The notes beneath the pieces were generated by a model. The model had not been told where the DNA came from. It ran no database searches and saw nothing but the letters and a program-made list of their open reading frames with translations. 64,000 bases of DNA from CAZOOR01 sp964581505. GTDB taxonomy: Bacteria; Bacteroidota; Ignavibacteria; Kapaibacteriales; UBA2268. Each line of letters begins with the position of its first letter. Position 1 is the first letter of the stretch. The translations under genes were made by a program, and so were the position numbers. Where the stretch lies: positions 1 through 64,000 of the forward strand of contig CAZOOR010000004.1 of NCBI GenBank assembly GCA_964581505.1. Direction: 5' to 3'. Positions 35,181 to 43,438 of the stretch are shown here, piece after piece.

Positions 35181-35993
35181 ATGTTTGATGAATTAAAACA
35201 ATGTGCCATTGATGCCGCCTTACTCGGAGGAAAAATCCTCAAAGAAGGCTTTGGCACTAACTTTAGAATATCTTCCAAAGAAGGAAAGAACAATCTTGTT
35301 ACGGAATACGACAACAAATCCGAACAGGCAATAATCGAATTAATTAAATCACGTTTTCCATCTCATCGCTTTTGGGCGGAGGAAAGCGGTGTTAGCGGTG
35401 AGGAATTCGCTGAAATCACTTGGGTAATTGACCCGCTGGACGGTACCGTTAATTTCGCTCACAACTTGCCGATTTTTAGCGTCAGTATTGCCGCCATCAA
35501 AGGAAAAGAAATCCTATGCGGTGTTGTTTATCAACCAATGCTTGATGAGCTTTTTGTAGCAGTCCAAGGACAAGGTGCAAGCTTGAACGGCAAGGAAATT
35601 ACTCCCTCGAACACTTCCGATATGTCAGTCTCTTTTTTAGTAACGGGTTTTCCATACAATGTTCACGAAAATCCTGGTTATTGCATTAATCAATTTGTTG
35701 ATATTATTCATAATGGTATCCCAATTCGACGACTTGGCTCTGCGGCTCTAGACCTTGCCTATGTCGCTTGTGGCCGTTTTGACGGATTCTGGGAAATCAA
35801 TTTACATCCTTGGGACGTAGCCGCAGGTGTTTTGCTTATTAACGAAGCAGGTGGTAAAGTTACACAATATAATAGAGATGATTATTGGCTTACTGATAAT
35901 AATATTCTTACATCTAACGGTATTGTGCATAATCAAATATCCAATTCTTTAATTTCGTGTTACACTGAGTTTTCACAGAATAATGAAAATTGA
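35181..35993 (+). CDS. Inositol monophosphatase-family phosphatase
   Basis: The 270-residue enzyme has the lithium-sensitive phosphatase metal motifs: WAEESG (E67-E68), VIDPLDGTVNFAHNLP (D84, D87) and, near residue 210, HPWDVAAGVLLINEAGG. It could be inositol-1-monophosphatase (suhB) or a related sugar/nucleotide phosphatase. A TAnnTTTG-like element (TAAATTTG, 35144-35151) lies 30 bases before the start. It overlaps dapF by 11 bases. Confidence 0.88.
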   Translation: MFDELKQCAIDAALLGGKILKEGFGTNFRISSKEGKNNLVTEYDNKSEQAIIELIKSRFPSHRFWAEESGVSGEEFAEITWVIDPLDGTVNFAHNLPIFSVSIAAIKGKEILCGVVYQPMLDELFVAVQGQGASLNGKEITPSNTSDMSVSFLVTGFPYNVHENPGYCINQFVDIIHNGIPIRRLGSAALDLAYVACGRFDGFWEINLHPWDVAAGVLLINEAGGKVTQYNRDDYWLTDNNILTSNGIVHNQISNSLISCYTEFSQNNEN

Positions 35994-36852
35994 TGTTTAC
36001 TATATGTCAGGAGCAGGTAATCTGTTTTCTGTTATTGATAACAGAAAATACAAGTTTGATATTAATACCTTGAAACAACTCTCCCCTATTCTTTGTAGTA
36101 AAAATGAGTATAATAATTTCATTAGTGAGGGATTTATTGCAATAGAAGATTCCGATTCTTATGATTTTACTGCAAAGTTTTTCAATCCTGACGGTTCCTT
36201 TGGGGCAATGTGTGGAAATGGTGGCAGATGCGCTGTTCATTTTGCTTTTCATAATAAATTTTTTACTAATAATGCAAACATATTGTTTGATATGGCAGAC
36301 AATATTTATGAAGCAAAAATAGAAAGAGATGGTAATATCACATTAAAATTTCCGCCACCTGTAGAAATAGTACTTAATAAAATAATCGAAATTGATACTT
36401 TAAATTTCAATCTTACATATATTGATGTCGGTTCACCACATGCAGTTATTAATTATTCAGAACTAAATCTAAATATGCCATTCCGAGAATTTGATATATC
36501 TAAATATGGTAAATCAATTCGTTACCATAATGAATTTCAACCTTCCGGAGTGAATGCTAATTTTTACTTAATTGACAAGAATTGTATCCAATTGCGAACT
36601 TATGAACGTGGTGTTGAAGCAGAAACAGGTGCCTGTGGCACAGGCGCTATTTCAACAGCTATTGCAGGTCATTTCTTGCACGGACTCCCGTTTCCTATTA
36701 CAATTATTCCACCTAGCCGGCAACCACTTTCTGTCAATTGTACATTAGTTGGAAATACTATAACTAATTTATTTTTATGCGGACCGACAGATATTTTGAA
36801 CAAAACAACAATTGATATTCCTAAATTTTTTCTTGAGGCAAGCAATGATTAG
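35983..36852 (+). CDS. dapF: Diaminopimelate epimerase
   Basis: The 289-residue enzyme interconverts LL- and meso-diaminopimelate for lysine and peptidoglycan synthesis. Both catalytic cysteines are seen: C77 in FGAMCGNGGRC and C218 in ETGACGTGAIST. MSGAGNLFSVIDN at the start replaces the usual 'GxGNDF', with Leu at the Asp position. It overlaps the phosphatase gene by 11 bases and the M20 gene by 8 bases, so all three are translated in a coupled way. Confidence 0.93.
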   Translation: MKIDVYYMSGAGNLFSVIDNRKYKFDINTLKQLSPILCSKNEYNNFISEGFIAIEDSDSYDFTAKFFNPDGSFGAMCGNGGRCAVHFAFHNKFFTNNANILFDMADNIYEAKIERDGNITLKFPPPVEIVLNKIIEIDTLNFNLTYIDVGSPHAVINYSELNLNMPFREFDISKYGKSIRYHNEFQPSGVNANFYLIDKNCIQLRTYERGVEAETGACGTGAISTAIAGHFLHGLPFPITIIPPSRQPLSVNCTLVGNTITNLFLCGPTDILNKTTIDIPKFFLEASND

Positions 36853-38026
36853 TCCCGACACAATTAAAACAGATGTAGAGAAAATATTTAAGTATTTACA
36901 AAAAGTAAGAAGAACTATACATCAGTATCCCGAGCTATCATTCAAGGAATATAAGACATCAAGATTACTCCGCTATGAGTTGGAGCGGCTTGGCATCAAT
37001 TATGAACGAGTACTTGACACCGGATTAATTGCTCGTATCGGTACAGGTAAGAAGTTAATCGCACTCCGAGCAGATATTGACGCCCTACCCATTAATGAAG
37101 AAACCGATGCAGACTTCGCCTCTACTGTCCCAAATATAATGCACGCTTGTGGTCATGATATGCATACAGCTATGTTACTTGGTGCGGCTCGTCTGCTAAA
37201 AAATTATGAAGACAAACTAAATGGTACTGTACTTATTATTTTTCAACCTGGTGAAGAAAAGCTACCCGGCGGAGCTTCTCAAATAATCGAAACGGAAATA
37301 CTCAATAATCCAAAACCGGAATATATTTTTGGTCAGCATGTTTTCCCTGCCGAATCAAGCGGCACTATTTCAATTAATTCCGATTATGTAATGGCATCTG
37401 CCGATGAACTCTATTGGACAATAAATGGTAAAGGCGCCCACGCCGCTCAACCGCATCTCGGAAACAATCCGGTTATCGCCGGTGCAAATATTATTACACA
37501 AGTTCAGACTTTGCTCAATTCGATTAATAATCCTATTTCTCCGGCAGTACTGACAATTACTTCTATACATGGCGGCAATGCTCCAAATATTATACCCGAA
37601 GAAATTAAAATTTCCGGCACATTAAGAACCTTTGATAATGAATTGCGTTTTGAACTTCTAAAAAGAATTGAGGAATTAAGTATTACTACAGCGGCAAATT
37701 ATGGTTGCAAGTGTAATTTTTCTCCATTGGTGGGCTACCCACCGTTAAAAAATGATATAAAAGCAACTGAATTAATTTCAAAGACTGCTACCGAACTAAT
37801 AGGTAAGGAAAATGTGAAAAAATTTGAACCGAAAATGTGGGCTGAAGACTTTGCTTATTATTACGAAAAAGCGAGTATTCCTTCTTGCTTCTGGTTTCTC
37901 GGTGTTAAGCATAGGGATACTGCCACAATGCCTGGACTTCATCACCCTCAATTCTTACCTGACGAAGAAGCAATGAAAACAGGTACGGCTTTGTTTGTTG
38001 CCAGCGCATTGAAAGCATTAGAATAG
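36845..38026 (+). CDS. M20-family amidohydrolase
   Basis: The protein has 393 residues from the ATG at 36845. It belongs to the hippurate hydrolase/N-acyl-amino-acid amidohydrolase branch of the M20 metallopeptidases. Zn-site motifs are IMHACGHDMHTAMLLGAA, IFQPGEEKLPGGASQII and FGQHVFPAESSG; the lid domain has NGKGAHAAQPHLGNNP, and GLHHPQFLPDEEAMKTG is near the end. Right after dapF it may work on N-acetyl-diaminopimelate (the acetylase variant of the lysine pathway) or on other N-acyl amino acids; the sequence does not decide. A strong terminator follows. Confidence 0.88.
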   Translation: MISPDTIKTDVEKIFKYLQKVRRTIHQYPELSFKEYKTSRLLRYELERLGINYERVLDTGLIARIGTGKKLIALRADIDALPINEETDADFASTVPNIMHACGHDMHTAMLLGAARLLKNYEDKLNGTVLIIFQPGEEKLPGGASQIIETEILNNPKPEYIFGQHVFPAESSGTISINSDYVMASADELYWTINGKGAHAAQPHLGNNPVIAGANIITQVQTLLNSINNPISPAVLTITSIHGGNAPNIIPEEIKISGTLRTFDNELRFELLKRIEELSITTAANYGCKCNFSPLVGYPPLKNDIKATELISKTATELIGKENVKKFEPKMWAEDFAYYYEKASIPSCFWFLGVKHRDTATMPGLHHPQFLPDEEAMKTGTALFVASALKALE

Positions 38027-38053
38027 TTTGATTATATAATAAGAACTTTTAAT

Positions 38054-38083
38054 AAAAAAAGCCGCTCGAAAGCGGCTTTTTTT
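38054..38083. terminator. Bidirectional terminator
   Basis: The stem GCCGCT-CGAA-AGCGGC (38061-38076) has a stable GNRA-like CGAA loop, with seven A before and eight T after. It serves the M20 gene and the convergent OmpA gene. Confidence 0.85.
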
Positions 38084-38100
38084 TAACATTTGCCAGAAGA

Positions 38101-39282
38101 TTATTTAGCTCTGAAGAATTCTACTCTTCTGTTTTTCTGCATATTTTCCGGCGAATTATTAGGAACTATCGGCTCGTCAGGACCTTTACCGTCTGTTGTC
38201 AATCTCGTTCCGTCAATACCTTTTTTGACCAACCAAGTTTTGACTGCGGCGGCTCTATCTTTTGATAGCTGCATATTGAAATCTCTCGAACCGGAATTAT
38301 CAGTATGTCCGACAATTTTAAGTTCCATCTCCGGACGGCTTTGCAATGCTTTAAGCACGAAACCGAGTATTCTTTCGGATTTATTAGTAATGTCTGCTTT
38401 GCTTGTGGCAAACTCAATGTTTCTAAGAATTAATTTTCCACCAACGGGAATACTAAGAATATCATCATCAGCATCTAATGGGTCGGCGCCGTTATTAACT
38501 TCAATACCGTCAATAATACCACCACCGTCAGTATCAGGGTCTAATGGGTCTGTTTTGTATTTATTGACCTCTTCGCCGTCAAGCAAACCGTCATCGTCAG
38601 TATCGGGATTATTCGGGTTTGTGCCGATTTCTTTTTCATACTCATCAGTAAGTCCGTCTCCATCACTATCTCTTTTGATGACTGCAACAGTGTAATGAAT
38701 ACCTAAACGCCCGTTCCAGTTGCCGTCTGCCCAATCGTCATAAACAGGATTGAAATCATCAGTTGTACTTAAACCGAGACCAAAGTTAAAATCAAGTCCC
38801 CAACTATTTGATAAATCATAAGTAAAGCCTGCAAGAATAGGAATACTCATAGCAAAACCGTTATCAGATGATTCAGGGTCGCGGTTTGTCGGTAGTTCGC
38901 TTACTGAGAAAATATTTGCACCAATACCAAGTGCTAAATATGGATTAAATGTTGTCCCCGGGTCAAAGAAAGAGTATCTAACTCTCAATTCAGGAATAAT
39001 CTGCGTGGTTTCGTATTGCGAAAATCCGTCAGTTCTGTCTGTTCCGTTTCCGAGATAAGTAAATGCGAATTCAGGTGTTAAATAATCACCCAAACCATTG
39101 ATATAAAGTACATAAGCACCAAAAAGAGGACCAAAAGTTCTGTCTTCTTGTCTTCCTTCGTTAATACCACGTGAAATACCGCCACCAATACCGACTGCTA
39201 TTCTTTTATCTTGTGCAAATGTATCATCTGCCCAGCTCAATAATAGAAAAGATGCTAAAAATAGAGTAATGATTTTCTTCAT
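38101..39282 (-). CDS. OmpA-family outer-membrane protein with thrombospondin type-3 repeats
   Basis: The 393-residue protein has a signal peptide and an eight-strand-type beta-barrel of about 180 residues. Then come Ca-binding repeats (DSDGDGLTDEYEKEIGTNP, NPDTDDDGLLDGEEV, LDPDTDGGGIIDGIEV) and a C-terminal peptidoglycan-binding OmpA domain (VGHTDNSGSRDFNMQLSKDRAAAVKTWLVKKGI). It anchors the outer membrane to the cell wall. A perfect ribosome site (GGAGGG) precedes the ATG. It is a single gene, probably well expressed. Confidence 0.93.
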   Translation of the reverse strand: MKKIITLFLASFLLLSWADDTFAQDKRIAVGIGGGISRGINEGRQEDRTFGPLFGAYVLYINGLGDYLTPEFAFTYLGNGTDRTDGFSQYETTQIIPELRVRYSFFDPGTTFNPYLALGIGANIFSVSELPTNRDPESSDNGFAMSIPILAGFTYDLSNSWGLDFNFGLGLSTTDDFNPVYDDWADGNWNGRLGIHYTVAVIKRDSDGDGLTDEYEKEIGTNPNNPDTDDDGLLDGEEVNKYKTDPLDPDTDGGGIIDGIEVNNGADPLDADDDILSIPVGGKLILRNIEFATSKADITNKSERILGFVLKALQSRPEMELKIVGHTDNSGSRDFNMQLSKDRAAAVKTWLVKKGIDGTRLTTDGKGPDEPIVPNNSPENMQKNRRVEFFRAK

Positions 39283-39606
39283 TAGAACCCTCCAATTTAA
39301 TTAATTTAAAAATATTAAAAGAACAATTATCTTTATTAAAATATATAAACGATAGTTTATGCTATTCATTTTATTTTCTATTTTTCAATAATTCAAAAGC
39401 AATACGAAATTGTAATAATTATTTTTATCAAATTAATTATATTCCTGTAAAATAGTGCAAAAACATCATTAATTCCTAATTATTTTTTATATTATTATCC
39501 TCATTTCCAACATTTCCATTAGTTTTTCATCTGAAATTTTCTCAAATTCGTATTTAATAATTATTCATTACAAGTAATTATTATTCATAAAGGATAGAAA
39601 TAACTA
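39283..39606. other. Divergent intergenic region (ompA-like / rimM)
   Basis: A 324-bp, extremely A+T-rich region with no open frame. It should hold the promoters of the OmpA gene and of rimM-trmD, but I see no clear TTTG / TAnnTTTG pair. AAAGGA before rimM is its ribosome site. Confidence 0.5.
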
Positions 39607-40116
39607 ATGAAATTTCTCGGAACCATAATAAAATGTAATGATGATGGAACATTAGTGCTTACCGATATTCCGGGTGAGCTGAGCGGCTTATCAATTCCGG
39701 CTGATGTTCTAATTGGCTATTCGGAACAAACGGCTTCGGCTTATGTTTTGGAGAGTTTTGAATTCAGAGGCAAGCGGCTAATTGTCAAGCTCAAACAAAT
39801 CAATTCTTATGGACGTGCTAAACAATTGATTGAAACGGGGATATTTATTGAAGCCGATTTATTGATTTTTGAAAATAATGAAGGACACTTTGTAAGCGAT
39901 TTAGTTGATTGCACTGTGATTGATGTTGATACTAATGAGATAATCGGCAAATTAATTGATGTATATACTATGCCCGCAAACGATGTCTGGATAGTTAAGA
40001 CTAATGAAGGCGAGCTTCCGCTACCTGCTGTCAAGGAAGTAATTAGAGATGTTGATTTGGAAGAAAGAAAGATATTTATTAAAATGATTGACGGATTAAA
40101 GGATTTGATTACATGA
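39607..40116 (+). CDS. rimM: Ribosome maturation factor RimM
   Basis: The 169-residue protein has the N-terminal RimM barrel ([23 protein letters not shown] and [36 protein letters not shown]) and the C-terminal PRC-barrel ([49 protein letters not shown]). It helps assembly of the 30S head with S19. It overlaps trmD by 4 bases. The usual rpsP gene upstream is missing here. Confidence 0.9.
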   Translation: MKFLGTIIKCNDDGTLVLTDIPGELSGLSIPADVLIGYSEQTASAYVLESFEFRGKRLIVKLKQINSYGRAKQLIETGIFIEADLLIFENNEGHFVSDLVDCTVIDVDTNEIIGKLIDVYTMPANDVWIVKTNEGELPLPAVKEVIRDVDLEERKIFIKMIDGLKDLIT

Positions 40117-40802
40117 CAAACGGAATTAGAATTGATGTTATTTCCACACTACCAGATGTATTCGAATCGGTTATATCAACCGGTATTATTCGTATTGCCC
40201 GCGAGAAAGGATTAGCGGATATTCATATTCATAATCTGCATAATTATTCAAAAGATAAATATGGACATGTGGACTCTACCCCTTATGGCGGTGGTGCAGG
40301 TATGCTAATTATGTGCGAACCTGTATTTGATTGTATTGAGCAATTACAAGCCGAGAGGAAATATGATGAGATTATTTTTCTCAGTGCGGACGGCGAAAAA
40401 TATACTCAAAGTGCTGCAAATGAATTATCATTGAAACAAAATATAATTCTGCTGTGCGGCAGGTACAAGGGTATTGACCAAAGAATAAGAGACGCACTAA
40501 TCACTCGGGAAATATCGGTCGGTGATTTTGTATTGAGTGGTGGCGAACTCCCTGCAATGATAATGATTGATTCTATTGTCAGGCTATTGCCCGGCGTATT
40601 GGGTGATGCAGAATCCGCTCTCGAAGATTCATTTCAGGACGGTTTGCTCGAACCCCCATATTACACACGCCCCGAAAATTTCAGGGATATGAAAGTTCCC
40701 AAAGTACTTCTCGAAGGAAATCACAAGGCAATCAAAGAATGGAGAATGGAAAAATCAAGAGAAAAAACAGAGCAAAGAAGACCTGATTTATTGGACGAAT
40801 AG
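40113..40802 (+). CDS. trmD: tRNA (guanine-N1)-methyltransferase
   Basis: The 229-residue SPOUT methyltransferase makes m1G37 in tRNAs. Motifs are [41 protein letters not shown], and [32 protein letters not shown] (knot region). Its stop codon directly abuts the stop codon of the convergent PHP gene, with no terminator between. Confidence 0.95.
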   Translation: MTNGIRIDVISTLPDVFESVISTGIIRIAREKGLADIHIHNLHNYSKDKYGHVDSTPYGGGAGMLIMCEPVFDCIEQLQAERKYDEIIFLSADGEKYTQSAANELSLKQNIILLCGRYKGIDQRIRDALITREISVGDFVLSGGELPAMIMIDSIVRLLPGVLGDAESALEDSFQDGLLEPPYYTRPENFRDMKVPKVLLEGNHKAIKEWRMEKSREKTEQRRPDLLDE

Positions 40803-41630
40803 TTATCTTCTTACAGAATGATACTTGATTGAATCAACAACGGAGTAGGGCATAATAAATTTGCCGAAATTATCATCGTCATACTCCCTATTTCCGTGAT
40901 AATCCGAACCACCTGTTGCCAGTAGCCAATACTGAGAAGCAGTCTTTTTGTAGAAATTGATAGCGGCTTGGTCATGACTTGGGTGAACAACTTCAATACC
41001 GTCAATACCAATTTGGATAATTTTAGATAATTCGTCTTGCGAAAGGTATTTACCCGGATGAGCCAGAACAGCAACACCGCCTGCTTTGTTAATGACTTTT
41101 AAGGCTTGTGAGATTGAAAAATTGGATTTTGGTTCATAAGCGGGTTTGCCCTCTGCCAGATATTTCCAAAATGCTTCCTTGAGGCTTGGCACCATACCGG
41201 TTTCCGTCAATACGCTTGCTATATGGGGACGGGCAATTGGAGCTTTGCCGGCTTTTTCTTCAACCTGCGAGAAATTAATATTCAGCCCGAGAGCATTCAA
41301 TTTTTTTACAATTTTTTCAGCACGTATATAACGCTCTTCTCTGAATTCTGCTACATAACGCAATAATTCAGCATTGCCGACATCGAAATTGTAGCCGAGG
41401 ATATGGTACTCCTTACCATCTTCGTAACAACTGAATTCGATACCGTCAATAATCTCAACAGAATATTCCTTACTAAAATCCCTTGCTTCAATACAACCGT
41501 CAATAGAGTCGTGGTCGGTTATACTAATTGCCGACAAGCCGGCATCAGCCGCCTTGCTGAGCAACTGTCGGGGTGTTAATATACCATCGGAATATGTTGT
41601 GTGAGTGTGTAAATCAACATAAGCTCCCAT
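40803..41630 (-). CDS. PHP-domain metal-dependent phosphoesterase
   Basis: The 275-residue protein has the PHP metal motifs: DLHTHTTYSDG near the start, ISITDHDSIDGC, GIEFSC, and a late PHP segment HPGKYLSQDELSKI, with TGGSDYHGNREYDD near the end. It matches the YciV/RNase AM family that acts on 3',5'-nucleoside bisphosphates or the 5' ends of short RNAs. Function by family only. It converges on trmD with zero spacing. Confidence 0.88.
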   Translation of the reverse strand: MGAYVDLHTHTTYSDGILTPRQLLSKAADAGLSAISITDHDSIDGCIEARDFSKEYSVEIIDGIEFSCYEDGKEYHILGYNFDVGNAELLRYVAEFREERYIRAEKIVKKLNALGLNINFSQVEEKAGKAPIARPHIASVLTETGMVPSLKEAFWKYLAEGKPAYEPKSNFSISQALKVINKAGGVAVLAHPGKYLSQDELSKIIQIGIDGIEVVHPSHDQAAINFYKKTASQYWLLATGGSDYHGNREYDDDNFGKFIMPYSVVDSIKYHSVRR

Positions 41631-41958
41631 TAAAAAAATACCTTATTTAATCTTAATCAGGGATATAGACGTAATATGTTTAAATACATTGAAAATAATT
41701 ACAAATTATTTTTTTTGTTTGGCTGAAAAGCGATTAAATAATTTTTGCAGGAATACTCAATTTTAATTATGTTGGAGAAATATAAAGTAAATTATCTGTT
41801 TTTTAGCCGAGTATTTTACATTTCAGGATATAATTAAATTTAGTATTTAGGACGTACTTTAAACAAAGATGTGGTACTAAGTGAACTAACAGAAATGGCT
41901 TTTTTACCTAAGTATAAGCTGAAAGATGCGGTTATATTCTTTGAAATTGATAGTAAAA

Positions 41959-42018
41959 TTTCTACATTTTACTACTAATTTCTACACTTTATTACGAATT
42001 AGTGTATTTTTACTACAC
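41959..42018. repeat. Decamer-periodic repeat block 1
   Basis: Two contiguous 20-base units, TTTCTACATTTTACTACTAA (41959-41978) and TTTCTACACTTTATTACGAA (41979-41998), are followed by a partial degenerate unit with TTTTTACTACAC. Each 20-mer is made of two 10-base halves of the form TTnnTACnnn, so the period is about one helix turn. Confidence 0.7.
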
Positions 42019-42103
42019 TGCCATACGATAAAGCGGCAATTATGAATTACGGCATAATTAGTTATTATTTCAATATGTTATGAGATTTACACCATTAACC
42101 CGT

Positions 42104-42153
42104 TTTCTACACTTTACTACGAATTTCTACACTTTTCTACACTTTTCTACACT
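42104..42153. repeat. Decamer-periodic repeat block 2
   Basis: Five contiguous decamers: TTTCTACACT, TTACTACGAA, then TTTCTACACT three times (42104-42153). The first two together differ from the block 1 unit at 41979 at a single base. The block ends 111 bases before the Fic gene stop. Confidence 0.75.
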
Positions 42154-42264
42154 TCGCTCCAAGTATATATTATTTTTCAAAGGACACAGAGTGAGCGAAC
42201 ACTCGTTTGCAATATAAATGAGTTAGAGTACAATCGCAAAGAAAGGGTTTAAAAATGTTTTAAA

Positions 42265-43299
42265 TCAGAAATATGTGCTTACCGCGAATTCATATTGTTC
42301 AATAAAAATCTTTTTAAAAGCAGTAATATTATTCTGCTCATAAAATAATAGCATTGCCTTCTTATAATCAACACTATCAACCGTTCTGAAAGAAATTGGA
42401 CAATAATTATTATTAATCAAAATAGCATTACTGACAATCCTCGCAGTCCGTTTATTGCCATCAACAAATGGTTGGATATATGAAATAAGCATTAATGCCA
42501 AAAGTGCTTTTTCAAACACATTATTATTTCCGTTAATCAAATCACACATATTGGTAATGGCTTCTTTAATCTGAAATTCATTATCAATAGGCGTGTAATT
42601 AGTACCTGAAATGCCTACTCGTCTTTTTCTTATATTCCTATCCACAGCAAGTTCTTTTGTTAAAATACTATGAATATCTTCAATTTTAGGAACTATTATT
42701 GGAAATAAATAATCGGGCTTATCAATAATAAAATCTATTGCATCTTTATGATTTAGCAACATTACCGCTTCTTCTTTGGTCTTGCCTGCGGCAGTTTCTC
42801 TTTCTTTCAATAATTTTTCAGTTTCCAGTAATGAGTAAGTATTTCCTTCAATTTGTGAAGATTTCCAACTTAAATCAATAGCCAAGCGTTCCAATTCTTT
42901 TTTATACTGGAACTCACTTAGTTCCGAAATATTATTTAAGAAAATTTTCTGCAAAGAATTTAGTTTATTGATTTCATTTTCAGTAAATAACTTAACATTT
43001 GGTAAAATTCTCGTTAATAAATCAAAGTTAAAATTATTAATAATTACCCTTTCATCAATTTCTTTCCGATAGTATAAATCCAAATCAATTGGTTCAAATA
43101 ATTTGAAATACGGTGAAATTTTATATCGGGTTGTTTTTCCTCTTCCCGTAACTATAACTAATTGATTTTCAATTAATTTTGAAAGAGTTCTTTTTATTGT
43201 AGCAATACTTTTTTTACGTACAATGCCTTGCAATATCTCATTTGATGAGCTTGCATCAGCGGATTTTAGATAATCTAATATTTCTTTTTCAATGTTCAT
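42265..43299 (-). CDS. Fic-domain protein with altered catalytic motif
   Basis: The 344-residue protein has an N-terminal winged helix (residues 1-60, IATIKRTLSKLIENQLVIVTGRGKTTRYKIS), a linker helix and a Fic domain. The inhibitory-helix motif (S/T)xxxE(G/N) is at 147-152 (SSQIEG), placing it with the auto-inhibited Fic proteins. The core motif, usually HPFx(D/E)GN(G/K)R, reads QPFVDGNKR at 276-284: the catalytic His is Gln. Known Fic enzymes AMPylate target proteins or reverse this; without the His, normal AMP transfer is unlikely. It lies just upstream of a HrgA-like gene on the same strand, in a small accessory island. Confidence 0.88.
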   Translation of the reverse strand: MNIEKEILDYLKSADASSSNEILQGIVRKKSIATIKRTLSKLIENQLVIVTGRGKTTRYKISPYFKLFEPIDLDLYYRKEIDERVIINNFNFDLLTRILPNVKLFTENEINKLNSLQKIFLNNISELSEFQYKKELERLAIDLSWKSSQIEGNTYSLLETEKLLKERETAAGKTKEEAVMLLNHKDAIDFIIDKPDYLFPIIVPKIEDIHSILTKELAVDRNIRKRRVGISGTNYTPIDNEFQIKEAITNMCDLINGNNNVFEKALLALMLISYIQPFVDGNKRTARIVSNAILINNNYCPISFRTVDSVDYKKAMLLFYEQNNITAFKKIFIEQYEFAVSTYF

Positions 43300-43317
43300 T
43301 TTACACCTTTCAGCTCA

Positions 43318-43349
43318 CAAAGATAAGATATTCGGTTCAATAATACAAA
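43318..43349 (-). promoter_or_regulatory. Promoter of the Fic gene
   Basis: On the minus strand TTTG (43346-43349), a 20-base spacer and TATCTTTG (43318-43325) match the Bacteroidota TTTG / TAnnTTTG consensus. The element ends 18 bases before the ATG, so the leader would be very short. Confidence 0.5.
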
Positions 43350-43438
43350 AATATGAGCCGTATTTCCACTATATTTGAGCGGCAATAGGTTTTAAATCAT
43401 ACATATAGTCATTCAATTTGTTATTTAGTTTGCAGAGA

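Larger units (their letters stand above)
41631..42264. other. Non-coding region with decamer-periodic repeats
   Basis: These 634 bp, between the PHP gene and the Fic gene, hold no supported gene. They carry two blocks of TTTCTACAC-type repeats (listed separately) with an inverted repeat AATTATG...CATAATT (42038-42044 and 42053-42059) between them. A 35-codon frame at 41871-41978 could be a decayed gene piece but is not supported. Confidence 0.6.

Noticed and set aside
41871..41978. 35-codon reading frame (VLSELTEMAFLPKYKLKDAV...)
   Set aside because: It has no ATG at its start and no ribosome site, and it runs into the repeat block; it might be a gene remnant, but I cannot support it.
41959..42153. 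CRISPR-like array from the repeat blocks
   Set aside because: Units are directly abutting decamers or 20-mers with no unique spacers of regular length, and no cas genes are present.
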